A stretch of 64,000 bases of DNA, taken from positions 439,464 to 503,463 of the forward strand of contig JABFRR010000008.1 of NCBI GenBank assembly GCA_013141065.1, written 5' to 3'. Positions within the stretch are counted from its first letter, which is position 1. Each line of letters starts with the position of its first letter. The stretch comes from Bacteriovoracaceae bacterium. GTDB lineage: Bacteria > Bdellovibrionota > Bacteriovoracia > Bacteriovoracales > Bacteriovoracaceae. Of this stretch, positions 25,431 to 33,854 are shown piece after piece. The position numbers were made by a program, and so were the translations under genes. The notes below the pieces were generated by a model. It was not told the origin of the DNA, did not search any database, and was given only the letters and a program-made list of their open reading frames with translations.

Positions 25431-26552
25431 TTGGTAGATGCAGGACGAGTGAAGGATTGCAATGGTTCCATTTATATTAATCCCAGTGAAGCCGATTCAA
25501 CTGTAATTGTTTTTTATAATAAATCAGTCAGAGATGAAACCTATCTATCATTGGCAAGATGCGAGATTCGGATAGATGAAAAGATTTTAAAAAAAATTCA
25601 ACGTAAAGCGGCTTTCTCTAGCAAGACCAAAGCCATGAAAGGCTTAGAGGATAAATTTGCTAGCTTGGAATATTTGCATATATTAAATAATAACGAAATA
25701 GATTCCAGAATGGTTGAACTTTTGATTGATTATATTTTTGAAAAATTAAAAAACAGTATCTCTATTAATTTGCCGTCAGGTGAAGTTGAGTTATCTAGAA
25801 TTCCTTTTGAAAGAGCCATTCGGAATTTTATTTATGGCCTCAATGATCACTCCAGCTATAAGCCCCTTATGGCAGGGAAGCTGCATGAGCTTCAGAGGCA
25901 AAGGGTCGCAGCGAGTGAAACGCTGGAACACTTTCTCTATCATTGTTCAAAAAAGGGAATCATGCCAAAAGATTTTTTTAATGATCCTCTAATTGAGGAG
26001 AAATTGCCAAGCCATAGGAAGCTTCAAATATTGGTTGAGGTCGACAGAAGGGTCATAGCTGATAAAATAATTCCTTTCTTAAAAAAGCACGGTGATCAAT
26101 TGATACAACAAAAGAAATGGAAGAAAAAGGATGCTAGCGGATCGTCACATGTACCAGTCATTTTCGTAAAAGTGCTTGATAAATATGAACCTTTAGTCCA
26201 AAGCTCAAAACTAGAAAACCATAGTGAATCAATAGAGAGTGGGAGTATCCCCCTGTATCCAAATAAAAATAAAAGTTCAATTGATATACCTACATACCTT
26301 CAAGAGATATTTAATGATTCTCAATCGTCAATATTAGCAGGACAACAAAAACCAATCCCCCTACCAACTTACATTCAAGAGATTGCCAGAGATACATCAA
26401 CTGAACAGGTAGAAAAACAATCGACACTACCAACAAAGCGTGAAGATATTTTTGATTATGAAATACGGAGTCGTGAGGACGATGCCCCCAATACCATGGA
26501 GTTGAGAGTGAAGTCTCGCAATGATGTATTGGCTCTACAGTGTATTAGTTAA
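25431..26552 (+). CDS. probable replication-initiation protein (Rep-like), start unclear
   Basis: The frame includes IVFYNKS…LARCEIRIDEKIL, the 'YdKs…lRiEir' pattern of rolling-circle Rep and phage II/X-type initiators, then a helical domain and a low-complexity C-terminus. There, the motif DIPTYLQEIFND/LPTYIQEIARD is repeated. The first formal start is the TTG at 25431, but the open frame continues upstream to 25323 with protein-like sequence (LLFDRHIKIHNLHIAVDFNY) and no usable start. An ATG at 25322 would join this frame if one T were skipped in the T7 run at 25331-25337. The family call is tentative. Confidence 0.45.
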   Translation: MVDAGRVKDCNGSIYINPSEADSTVIVFYNKSVRDETYLSLARCEIRIDEKILKKIQRKAAFSSKTKAMKGLEDKFASLEYLHILNNNEIDSRMVELLIDYIFEKLKNSISINLPSGEVELSRIPFERAIRNFIYGLNDHSSYKPLMAGKLHELQRQRVAASETLEHFLYHCSKKGIMPKDFFNDPLIEEKLPSHRKLQILVEVDRRVIADKIIPFLKKHGDQLIQQKKWKKKDASGSSHVPVIFVKVLDKYEPLVQSSKLENHSESIESGSIPLYPNKNKSSIDIPTYLQEIFNDSQSSILAGQQKPIPLPTYIQEIARDTSTEQVEKQSTLPTKREDIFDYEIRSREDDAPNTMELRVKSRNDVLALQCIS

Positions 26553-26554
26553 GT

Positions 26555-26600
26555 ACCCTCTCGCCTTGGCCCCATGGGGGCATTGGCAGGGCGAAGGCTC
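26555..26600. terminator. possible terminator between convergent genes
   Basis: GC-rich complementary segments around TTGGCCCC-ATG-GGGGCATTGG and CTCGCC/GGGCGAAG lie between the convergent stops at 26552 and 26610. The T run is weak. Confidence 0.35.
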
Positions 26601-26609
26601 TGGTTAAAA

Positions 26610-27329
26610 TTAGTCCACTATCTCTAAATCATTTTTGAATTTTCGATAATAATTTGCCAATGTCGCATCTGAGTAGGTATGTATCTTTGAGTAAAGCATC
26701 CCATGTAAAAGCTGTAGGTCTAGAAACAATATTTTGAGTAAAGTTCCAGTTGGTTTTTTTTGATCTAAAATAAGGATTATTTTTGCGATTGATAGTTGAA
26801 GAAGTTCAGTCGTGGTCTGTTCTTGATCTCCGCCAGATCGCTTACAATCCTTTTTGTAATTTTTTTTATAAGAGTCGCCATCTTCCATCAACTTGTCTTT
26901 TAGGTAGCTGAGGTATCCTAGTGCCGCTCTGGCTGCTGGATTGCTTGTTGATAAAGAAGTGTATTCAAAATATCGAGCAATGTTGATAGCTCTTTCAATA
27001 TCTTTAGAAAAATTGTCTCTGGAAAAAGAGAATCCCGCTTTTGCCCATATCTCCCTTATGTATATCTCCCCCATATTGAATAGATGTAATTGAATAGAAA
27101 GAGATTCGCCATAGTTTAGGTTATATTGTAATATAATTTTATCTAACTCTTCTCTAAATGTTTCTATCGTTGATTCGTTTGGTAAGTCGTTTAGCTGGGC
27201 AAGAGTATTTTTGGTGTAGGGGTTGTCTAATCCATTAATAAAAATAAATCTTGAATTTTTCACCAACACCATTTCTGTGCTTTTAACGAGAGTGTTTAAG
27301 TCTGCAAGATTTTCAAATAGGTCATCCAT
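26610..27329 (-). CDS. hypothetical protein, helical
   Basis: This 239-residue, mostly alpha-helical protein has no recognised motif. A charged patch (YKKNYKKDCKRSGGDQEQ) sits near residue 155, and the C-terminus is Leu-rich (LLKILFLDLQLLHGML). An AGGAGG ribosome-binding site precedes the ATG. It is encoded opposite to the replication-like genes on both sides. Confidence 0.45.
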   Translation of the reverse strand: MDDLFENLADLNTLVKSTEMVLVKNSRFIFINGLDNPYTKNTLAQLNDLPNESTIETFREELDKIILQYNLNYGESLSIQLHLFNMGEIYIREIWAKAGFSFSRDNFSKDIERAINIARYFEYTSLSTSNPAARAALGYLSYLKDKLMEDGDSYKKNYKKDCKRSGGDQEQTTTELLQLSIAKIILILDQKKPTGTLLKILFLDLQLLHGMLYSKIHTYSDATLANYYRKFKNDLEIVD

Positions 27330-27394
27330 AATAGCCTCCTAGGGAAGTATAAAATTACATTATATCCATTCTTTAATTTTTATTCCAGAACATC

Positions 27395-27435
27395 CGTCCA
27401 CAAGGCACTCAATAATTGGCAATGCCTTGTGGACG
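27395..27435. repeat. 13-bp perfect inverted repeat
   Basis: CGTCCACAAGGCA (27395-27407) and TGCCTTGTGGACG (27423-27435) lie 15 nt apart in the gap between the divergent genes starting at 27329 (-) and 27471 (+). It could be an operator or a transcript hairpin. Confidence 0.6.
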
Positions 27436-27470
27436 AGATTGTTTGAAATGACTTCCAGAATACGTTAAGA

Positions 27471-27761
27471 ATGTCTTTAAGTAACAGATTTAAAGTGACT
27501 GAACCTTTTGAAGAGCGTGAAGTACGCTTATGCTCAGGGATACGGCACAAGCGTCTTATGAAACCCATGTTAGATGACAATGTCACTAGCATAGTTGAGC
27601 AAGTAAGTCCTTATGTCACTGACTCCATTTGGTTTGGGAAAATGAACTCCCCTCGTAGAAGATTAAAGATTAATGGTGTGCTTGGTTTGGAAATGGAGAA
27701 AATTTTAACTGCTCTACTCTCAACACAAACAAATGGAACAATTTTGGATCTCCATAGTTAG
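27471..27761 (+). pseudogene. possible C-terminal gene fragment
   Basis: A 96-codon frame without a ribosome-binding site reads like the C-terminal part of a larger protein (SGIRHKRLMKPML…SPYVTDSIWFGKMN). This weakly recalls the C-terminal strands of radical-SAM proteins such as the spore-photoproduct-lyase or DUF5131 types. The upstream sequence does not extend the frame. It is probably a remnant, but a short real gene cannot be excluded. Confidence 0.3.
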
Positions 27762-27848
27762 TACAAGAATAATCCAAAAATAAAATGGAAAGAAAGTATT
27801 ATATAGGCCATTAGTCAGACAGAATAATAAAGAAGGGGCAAGTTTAAC

Positions 27849-29318
27849 ATGAATGATATTAAAATTGAAAATCAGGAAGAAGACTTACTTGAACAATTAA
27901 CACAAGAGGATACAGGGATTTTAAAAGAACCACTTGATTATCATGCCCCTAGTAAAACTTTAATTATAGCTGTTTCGATGAATTATCAGCTTGTTTTTGA
28001 AGCAACTGAGAAGATTGAATACAAACTAGTGTCAAATTCTTTATTTAAGTTCAATGATGCTGACAAGGCAAAGGTGAATATTTTTTGTATTGAAACTTTA
28101 AAAAGAGGAATTAGCAGTGGCAATATTGACATAGAATTATTCGATGACATCATAAGCATACTAAAGGGACAAATCTGTGCGGATGATGATGTGATTCATC
28201 TAGCTGCAGCTTATATTCTTCTATCATACCTATACCCTATTTTTAGAGCCGTCCCTTATTTATACTTCAATGGACCAGCAGCTTCTGGCAAGTCTACATT
28301 TGCTCGTTTAATTTCGATGCTGGCCTTTAATGGCACCCATCTGGTTGGACCAACATTGGCCGCAGCCAGGGATGCCTCTCATTACTCTAGAGGGTTAGTA
28401 AGTTTTGATGACTGTGAGTTTTTATCTCATAATGACAAAAATACCCAAGCGTATCGCAGTGGGCTTTGTAGTGGATCAGAATGTTTGGCCAAAACAAGAC
28501 TTGCAAATTCAAATGGAGAAATTCGAGAATATTATATAGGTGGTCCCAAGTTGTTTAATTCCATAAGTGGATTGGAAGACGTTTTAGGCACCCGTAGTAT
28601 TTGCATTAAGACGAAACAGGCAGATGCAGATTTTATTTGTGATAGAAACTTGAGAGAAGATTCTGATGAAGTAAAAAAAATTAGGGCCAGAGGTATGTTA
28701 TTTGCTCTAAAGAATCATCGGAAAATTTCAGAAAATTTTGAAAGAATTCACCGTATATCAAGCCGTGAACATGAGTTAAATAATTCACTGGTCGCAATTG
28801 TTATGTTTTTCGATCAAGACTTATCAACTAAGTCAACACGGCGTAAAAAAATAGAGTCTGCATTTGAAAAAAATAAAGAAGCTAAGAAAGAAAAAAATGG
28901 ATTTGATAATTTATTAATTAAGGCTCTCTGGGATCTCTGGGAAGAAATTGGATTTTCAAGTTATTTTACCGTTTTAAATTCTCAACTGAAAGATGAAATA
29001 AAAAGTATGCCTAGTGGAGATATTCCAAAAAATAACCAAGCGTTGCAGACCAAAATCGGTGAAACTCTTCAATCACTTGATCTGGTGAAAAAAGAGTCAA
29101 GGCCAAGAATAGGTAAACTAAGGGCAACTCAATATCTAATCGCTACAGAAATTTTGAATAGCATTTTAAAAAAGAGGTTCCCTGATTTATGGATGTTATC
29201 TTCTGAAGGTAGGGTGTCCAAAAAGACACTGAAGCCATTGAAAACTGGTTCTGAAGGGACACCCCTGCAACAAAAGGAACCTGTAGATTTAGAAGTGCCA
29301 GAGAATTTTTTGTTTTGA
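27849..29318 (+). CDS. P-loop ATPase, replication-helicase/primase-like
   Basis: This 489-residue protein has Walker A NGPAASGKST (residues 141-150) and a Walker B-like GLVSFDDCEF (about 182-191). The post-Walker layout (SGSECLAKTR, GGPKLFNSISGLED, LGTRSICIKTK) resembles the ATPase part of DUF3631/DUF927-type mobile-element helicases. The N-terminus is acidic and the C-terminus looks like a winged helix (ALQTKIGETLQSLDLVKKE…). It is probably the replicative ATPase of the element, working with the Rep-like protein. A GAAGGGG ribosome-binding site is present. The exact family is uncertain. Confidence 0.55.
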   Translation: MNDIKIENQEEDLLEQLTQEDTGILKEPLDYHAPSKTLIIAVSMNYQLVFEATEKIEYKLVSNSLFKFNDADKAKVNIFCIETLKRGISSGNIDIELFDDIISILKGQICADDDVIHLAAAYILLSYLYPIFRAVPYLYFNGPAASGKSTFARLISMLAFNGTHLVGPTLAAARDASHYSRGLVSFDDCEFLSHNDKNTQAYRSGLCSGSECLAKTRLANSNGEIREYYIGGPKLFNSISGLEDVLGTRSICIKTKQADADFICDRNLREDSDEVKKIRARGMLFALKNHRKISENFERIHRISSREHELNNSLVAIVMFFDQDLSTKSTRRKKIESAFEKNKEAKKEKNGFDNLLIKALWDLWEEIGFSSYFTVLNSQLKDEIKSMPSGDIPKNNQALQTKIGETLQSLDLVKKESRPRIGKLRATQYLIATEILNSILKKRFPDLWMLSSEGRVSKKTLKPLKTGSEGTPLQQKEPVDLEVPENFLF

Positions 29319-29368
29319 ATTAACTTCATAGAAATAACTAATTGATAATTTTTTTAAGGAAACGTTTT

Positions 29369-29782
29369 ATGAATGACAGAAGGCTTGATAGAGAACTAGA
29401 GGAAAGAAAAATTACATTTGTTCCAATGAATAAAGATATTTCAGAGTTCTCTGATGTCTTAGTAGGACACCGTAAGCATGTCAGGTCAACTGAGAACAAT
29501 AAGGTAGAAAAGCTAGACCAGTATAAATTAAGTGGAAAAATTATAATTAAAAATCAAAAAATAATGGAAAGAAAAATTATAGTAATATCTTATGATAAAA
29601 AATTAGGACGTTTAAATATTGAACAAGATGGTACTTTTAAATTTTATGTAAATTTTCCAGAAAAGGTAAAGCCACGTTGTTTTTATGTAGATTTATTGCG
29701 ACAAGTTTCTTTTGATAATTTTCCTTTAGATGAAGATTGGCAAATTGATAAAGAATTAGGAGTTGTACTTGTTGAGCAATAA
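29369..29782 (+). CDS. hypothetical protein
   Basis: This 137-residue protein has a charged N-terminus (MNDRRLDRELEERKITFVP) and a beta-rich remainder (SGKIIIKNQK…GRLNIEQDGTFKFYVNF). AAGGAAACG precedes the ATG. The N-terminal helix followed by a short barrel-like domain suggests a nucleic-acid-binding accessory protein, but no family is recognised. It follows the ATPase gene by about 50 bp. Confidence 0.45.
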   Translation: MNDRRLDRELEERKITFVPMNKDISEFSDVLVGHRKHVRSTENNKVEKLDQYKLSGKIIIKNQKIMERKIIVISYDKKLGRLNIEQDGTFKFYVNFPEKVKPRCFYVDLLRQVSFDNFPLDEDWQIDKELGVVLVEQ

Positions 29783-29864
29783 CGATCTCCATTTTGCCGC
29801 TAACTTGAGTAACGACTTAAGGTTTTTCGTAAATTACCCGAAATGTTTTTTACGGGAGGGTCTG

Positions 29865-30137
29865 ATGGAAAAAATTGGCCGAGTTCTCTGGTGGAGCGAT
29901 AAAGACAAAAATGGAATCATTACTGACCCTAGAGGTAATGAGTATTACTTTGATGAATCTGTTCTAAAAACTATATCAAAAAAGAAGGTTATTTCAGGTG
30001 CCATTGTTTTATTTGATGAAAATACATCAGTAATAGATGTCGTCTGTGCTAAAAATGTTGAAATTCCATTAGGCAAATCTAAAGAAAAACTTGAAAAAAT
30101 ATATCAGATTGAAAGTGTTCAGCTAAGCCTTTTTTAA
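29865..30137 (+). CDS. cold-shock-like small protein, first tandem copy
   Basis: This 90-residue protein reads IGRVLWWSDKDKNGIITDPRGNEYYFDESVL…VISGAIVLFDEN. The spacing matches a cold-shock/OB fold (G-x-V-x-W…G-x-I…F…S-x-L), but the RNP1 aromatic pattern KGFGFI is replaced by KNGIIT. A GGGAGGG precedes the ATG at 29865; a longer upstream frame (from 29763) is not protein-like. The next gene is a paralogue. Confidence 0.55.
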   Translation: MEKIGRVLWWSDKDKNGIITDPRGNEYYFDESVLKTISKKKVISGAIVLFDENTSVIDVVCAKNVEIPLGKSKEKLEKIYQIESVQLSLF

Positions 30138-30245
30138 AATGTAGCACTTCTTACCTAGATAATTACTTTCTCCCTAAACTCTAAATGATTTTCCCCATAG
30201 CTCCGATTAATTGGCATCACGATCAGTGAAATAAGGGGTATTTCA

Positions 30246-30512
30246 ATGGAGCTTATTGGAAGAGTGCTTTGGTGGAGCGATAGAGATGAAAATGGAATTA
30301 TTGTTGATCCAAGCGGCAATGAATTTTATTTTGATAGATCAGTCATCGGTTTAAAGGCCAATCAAGTAATAGAAAGAAATTCAGTTGTTATCTTTAAATA
30401 CAACCATTCGGTCAAAGATTGTCTATGTGCCTGTGTCGTTCATTTGCCTGTGGGTAGTAAAAAGAAAGCAATTGAAAAGCAGTATGAACGTGAGTCTGTA
30501 ACGTCTAATTAA
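30246..30512 (+). CDS. cold-shock-like small protein, second tandem copy
   Basis: This 88-residue protein is paralogous to the preceding one: IGRVLWWSDRDENGIIVDPSGNEFYFDRSVI, then VVIFKYNHSVKDCLCA. It has the same divergent cold-shock-like pattern. AAGGGGTATTTCAATG provides the ribosome-binding site. It lies 23 bp before the restriction-modification gene, so it is probably cotranscribed with it. Confidence 0.55.
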   Translation: MELIGRVLWWSDRDENGIIVDPSGNEFYFDRSVIGLKANQVIERNSVVIFKYNHSVKDCLCACVVHLPVGSKKKAIEKQYERESVTSN

Positions 30513-30535
30513 TTTTTCTGATTTCGGAGATAAGT

Positions 30536-33463
30536 ATGAAGAAAAACGTTCAAGAAATGCCTATTGAAAAAACAGAATTTGGCCCAGGAAAGACTCCTCT
30601 TTATTATAGTAATGTTGGATTATTTTCCGATCCATTTCTTGAGGATCGTCTGCCGAACTTGGAAGAGTATTACAAGCATCCCTCGACTAAATTCTTGAAT
30701 GATTATTGGAATATTGATGAATCAAACTCTCACAAGTTCAACAGGGCATTTCAGGAAATTATGGATCTTTGGAACGACCTTGATCAGAATGTTTCAAAGT
30801 TTTGCAACAACGAAGAACAGTTGCGAAATAAATGGATAGATAAAATATTTGAAACATTGGGATGGACTGTTGACGTTGAGGTTGCATCTTCTCAGCACGG
30901 AATAACAAATTTTCCCGACTACGTCCTTTTTGCTTCAAAAGAAGATTGGAAGAAATCAAAAGACCTTACGGGGGCACATAAGTTTAAAAAAGCAATTGCC
31001 GTTGCTGATGCAAAAGACTGGGGCGTGAGTTTGGATGGTAAAGGTTTGACTAATAAAAATCCATCTTTTCAAATTGTTAATTATCTAAAACAAACTGATA
31101 AAAACTGGGGAATCCTTACTGATGGAAAGTATTGGAGAATTTATTCATTAAAATCTGAGAGTAAACATACAACATATTATGAAATTGACCTGGAAAAAAT
31201 ATTAGCAACAGGAGATTATGAACGCTTCAAATATTTCTATAACTTCTTCCGAGTGGAAGCCTTTACCCTAGACCTAAAACTGAACGACAGGGCCTTTCTG
31301 GATTTTGTTTTTGAAGATGGGAAGTTTTATTCACAAAGAGTTGAGAAAAATTTAAATGACCGAGTATACAAAGTCGTTGACTCTATTTGCCAAGGGTTTT
31401 TGACTAACTTTAAAAATCCAAACGAACAGAATTTAAAAGAGGTGTACGAATACTCCATGTACTACCTTTTTAAATTAATGTTCGTTTTAAATTGTGAATC
31501 AAAGGGTCTTCTTGAAGTAAATAAGCAAGATGACTATTATGAATATTCTCTGAGAAAAAAATGCTTCGACATTAAAGAACAATTTGAAGAAGGAAAAACA
31601 TGGTCAAAGCAACCAGCTACTTATAACTATATTTCAACTTTGTATAAGTTACTAAAGGAAGGTGATAAGAGCATCGGTGTACATGGATTTGGAAAGGAGC
31701 CTTTTGAAATTGGAAGTCAAAAGTTTTACTCAGAAAATCAAATTAACGATGAACATTTAAACAATGCCCTTCTTGAGCTTGCTTGCGACCGTGACGAGGA
31801 AAATAATCTTCAATTTATTGATTATAAAATTTTATCTCCCGATCATATTGGTTCTCTCTTTGAGGGACTCTTGGAGTTTAATTTAGTTGCAACGGATAAA
31901 AAAATAGAATTAGTTAATACCAAAGGAGATCGCAAATCTTCTGGTTCATACTACACCCCAGAATTTTTGGTCGACTTTGTAATTGATGATACTCTGTGTG
32001 AGTTAGTTGAAAATAAAAATCCATCGGAAATACTGAAACTGAAAATTTTAGATCCAGCGATGGGTTCAGGCCACTTTCTTTTAGGAGTTATAAAGTATCT
32101 TGAGAATAAAATAGTTCAAATTCAAGATACCGACAAAAAAATTGCAGGAGCAATCGAATTTGACAAGATAAGAAAAGTGCTTCTCTCAAATTGTATTTTC
32201 GGTGTAGATATTAATCCTTTGGCGGTACAGCTCGCTAGGTTTTCCCTTTGGATATATACTTCACAGAAAGGTGACGTCGTTGATCCCTTGCTTGAGCACA
32301 TGTTGTGTCTAGATACGTTACTTACAGACAATCAGGGATTACCTGAAAACATAGATGTTATAGTCGGAAATCCCCCATGGCTCTCAAAGGAAAAGAATTT
32401 ATTCACGAAAGACGAAGTAAGCTATCTTGAAATGCACTATAAGTCTTTCGAGGGATATAAAAAAAATCTCTTCTCCTTGTTCTTGGAAAAAGCTTGCAGC
32501 TTAACCCAAAAAAATGGCACGATAAATTTCATTTTACCAAACAGATTAATGGACACTCCCAGCTATCAGATTACAAGAGAGATTTTTTTCAAACAATTTA
32601 AAAATATCAAGATCACAAAGCTTCCAGAGGGAAGTTTTAAAGACGTTACAGCATCATATATTTCTTTAAGACTTAGCAACGCTGCCAAGGATAAAGGGAT
32701 CAATGTTTTTGAAATAAAAGAGATTGGTCAGACTAAGTCTGAATTGTCTTACAAGATACTGTCCAATGAACTAGGTAGCGAATATAAAATAAACCTAAAC
32801 AAGGACAACAGCATAACTGATTTTATCAGCACAATGAAATCAAGTTGCTTTAACTTGGTGGACTATTTTCATTGCCACGTTGGAATGATGATTAAAAATA
32901 ACAAAGAAGAATTTACTGATGTGAAAAGTAGCAAGAAATCAGTAAAAATCGTAAAAGGTCATTGCTTAGGTAAGCTTCAACTTAAGAAAGTTTATTATTT
33001 TAATCCGAGTGGGGTAACTATTTTTGGAGGTACAAAAAAACAAGAGAAGCATGAGTACACTCCTAAGTTATTAGTTAGAAAAACAGGAGATTATATTTTA
33101 TCATCAATTGATCTTGGGCCTGAACCTGTTTATGCTGAACAGTCGGTGTATTTAGTCATTCCAAAGAATAAAATGGATGAAAAAACAATTTCTATTATTA
33201 ATATTTATTTAAACACCTCCTTACCAACAAAGTTTTTCAGGAGTGAGCTAATTACCAATCCAGATTCTTATCCTTATATTCAACAGTATGATTTGCAAAA
33301 TATTCCAGTTCCTAAATTTTTATTTGAGGATAATAAATTTGTAGCTAAGCTTTATGATTGGGTTCAGAAATCTAAAAAAAGTGATGATGAGATTATCTCG
33401 CACATCGAAATTGAAATTTCTAATAAGTTGGGATTAGGAGTTGCGGAGAAAGTCGCCGCCTAG
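30536..33463 (+). CDS. type IIG-like restriction-modification enzyme
   Basis: This 975-residue single chain has an N-terminal PD-(D/E)xK-like nuclease region (NFPDYVLF near 125-132, AVADAK near 155-160). An N6-adenine methyltransferase core follows: motif X GSYYTPEFLVDFV, motif I ILDPAMGSGHF (about 505), motif IV VIVGNPPWLS (about 611). The C-terminal target-recognition region contains KLLVRKTGDY and NIPVPKF. This is the Eco57I/type IIG layout, with modification, cleavage and specificity in one polypeptide. No separate S or R subunit is nearby. It is probably an anti-phage or element-stabilising system. A GGAG ribosome-binding site precedes the ATG. Confidence 0.85.
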   Translation: MKKNVQEMPIEKTEFGPGKTPLYYSNVGLFSDPFLEDRLPNLEEYYKHPSTKFLNDYWNIDESNSHKFNRAFQEIMDLWNDLDQNVSKFCNNEEQLRNKWIDKIFETLGWTVDVEVASSQHGITNFPDYVLFASKEDWKKSKDLTGAHKFKKAIAVADAKDWGVSLDGKGLTNKNPSFQIVNYLKQTDKNWGILTDGKYWRIYSLKSESKHTTYYEIDLEKILATGDYERFKYFYNFFRVEAFTLDLKLNDRAFLDFVFEDGKFYSQRVEKNLNDRVYKVVDSICQGFLTNFKNPNEQNLKEVYEYSMYYLFKLMFVLNCESKGLLEVNKQDDYYEYSLRKKCFDIKEQFEEGKTWSKQPATYNYISTLYKLLKEGDKSIGVHGFGKEPFEIGSQKFYSENQINDEHLNNALLELACDRDEENNLQFIDYKILSPDHIGSLFEGLLEFNLVATDKKIELVNTKGDRKSSGSYYTPEFLVDFVIDDTLCELVENKNPSEILKLKILDPAMGSGHFLLGVIKYLENKIVQIQDTDKKIAGAIEFDKIRKVLLSNCIFGVDINPLAVQLARFSLWIYTSQKGDVVDPLLEHMLCLDTLLTDNQGLPENIDVIVGNPPWLSKEKNLFTKDEVSYLEMHYKSFEGYKKNLFSLFLEKACSLTQKNGTINFILPNRLMDTPSYQITREIFFKQFKNIKITKLPEGSFKDVTASYISLRLSNAAKDKGINVFEIKEIGQTKSELSYKILSNELGSEYKINLNKDNSITDFISTMKSSCFNLVDYFHCHVGMMIKNNKEEFTDVKSSKKSVKIVKGHCLGKLQLKKVYYFNPSGVTIFGGTKKQEKHEYTPKLLVRKTGDYILSSIDLGPEPVYAEQSVYLVIPKNKMDEKTISIINIYLNTSLPTKFFRSELITNPDSYPYIQQYDLQNIPVPKFLFEDNKFVAKLYDWVQKSKKSDDEIISHIEIEISNKLGLGVAEKVAA

Positions 33464-33464
33464 C

Positions 33465-33854
33465 TTACAGTGTTATTCCCAAAGTAAACTTTATTCCTTT
33501 CTTCTTGGTGATCGTTTTAAAATTTGGCAACTTCTCAACGACGCAAACTTTCCAGCCCCATTTCTCCCCCTCCTCCCACGCCCAGGGAGATGAGGGGGTT
33601 ACGCAATGCTTGTCTGAGTCGGCATAAAACTCTTTCTTGGTTTGGTACTGAAAGCATTCAGTGAATTTGATAATGGCGATAATTCTTGCTTTGAATTTCC
33701 CATTTTTACCAGGAGTCTCTACAAGTGCCATCTCTTGATTTAAATATTTTCCAGGAATGTTATAGGTCCGTGTTTCAATAATCTTCTTCCCCTCTACAAT
33801 TAATTGAGAGATGGGATGTTGGATATTGATACCCGTATAAGTTTTTTTACTCAT
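33465..33854 (-). CDS. ASCH-domain protein
   Basis: This 129-residue protein has ASCH-fold hallmarks: GINIQHPISQLIVEGKKIIETRTYNIP at the N-terminus, ALVETPG, and an RIIAIIKFTECFQY strand. ASCH domains are PUA-like RNA-binding folds; the relative YqfB hydrolyses N4-acetylcytidine. Its start overlaps the radical-SAM stop by 4 bp, showing translational coupling. It converges on the restriction-modification gene, only 1 bp away. Confidence 0.75.
   Translation of the reverse strand: MSKKTYTGINIQHPISQLIVEGKKIIETRTYNIPGKYLNQEMALVETPGKNGKFKARIIAIIKFTECFQYQTKKEFYADSDKHCVTPSSPWAWEEGEKWGWKVCVVEKLPNFKTITKKKGIKFTLGITL

Noticed and set aside
27380..27592. Minus-strand frame over the 13-bp inverted repeat
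   Set aside because: No translation signal and the sequence is not protein-like; the plus-strand fragment reads better.
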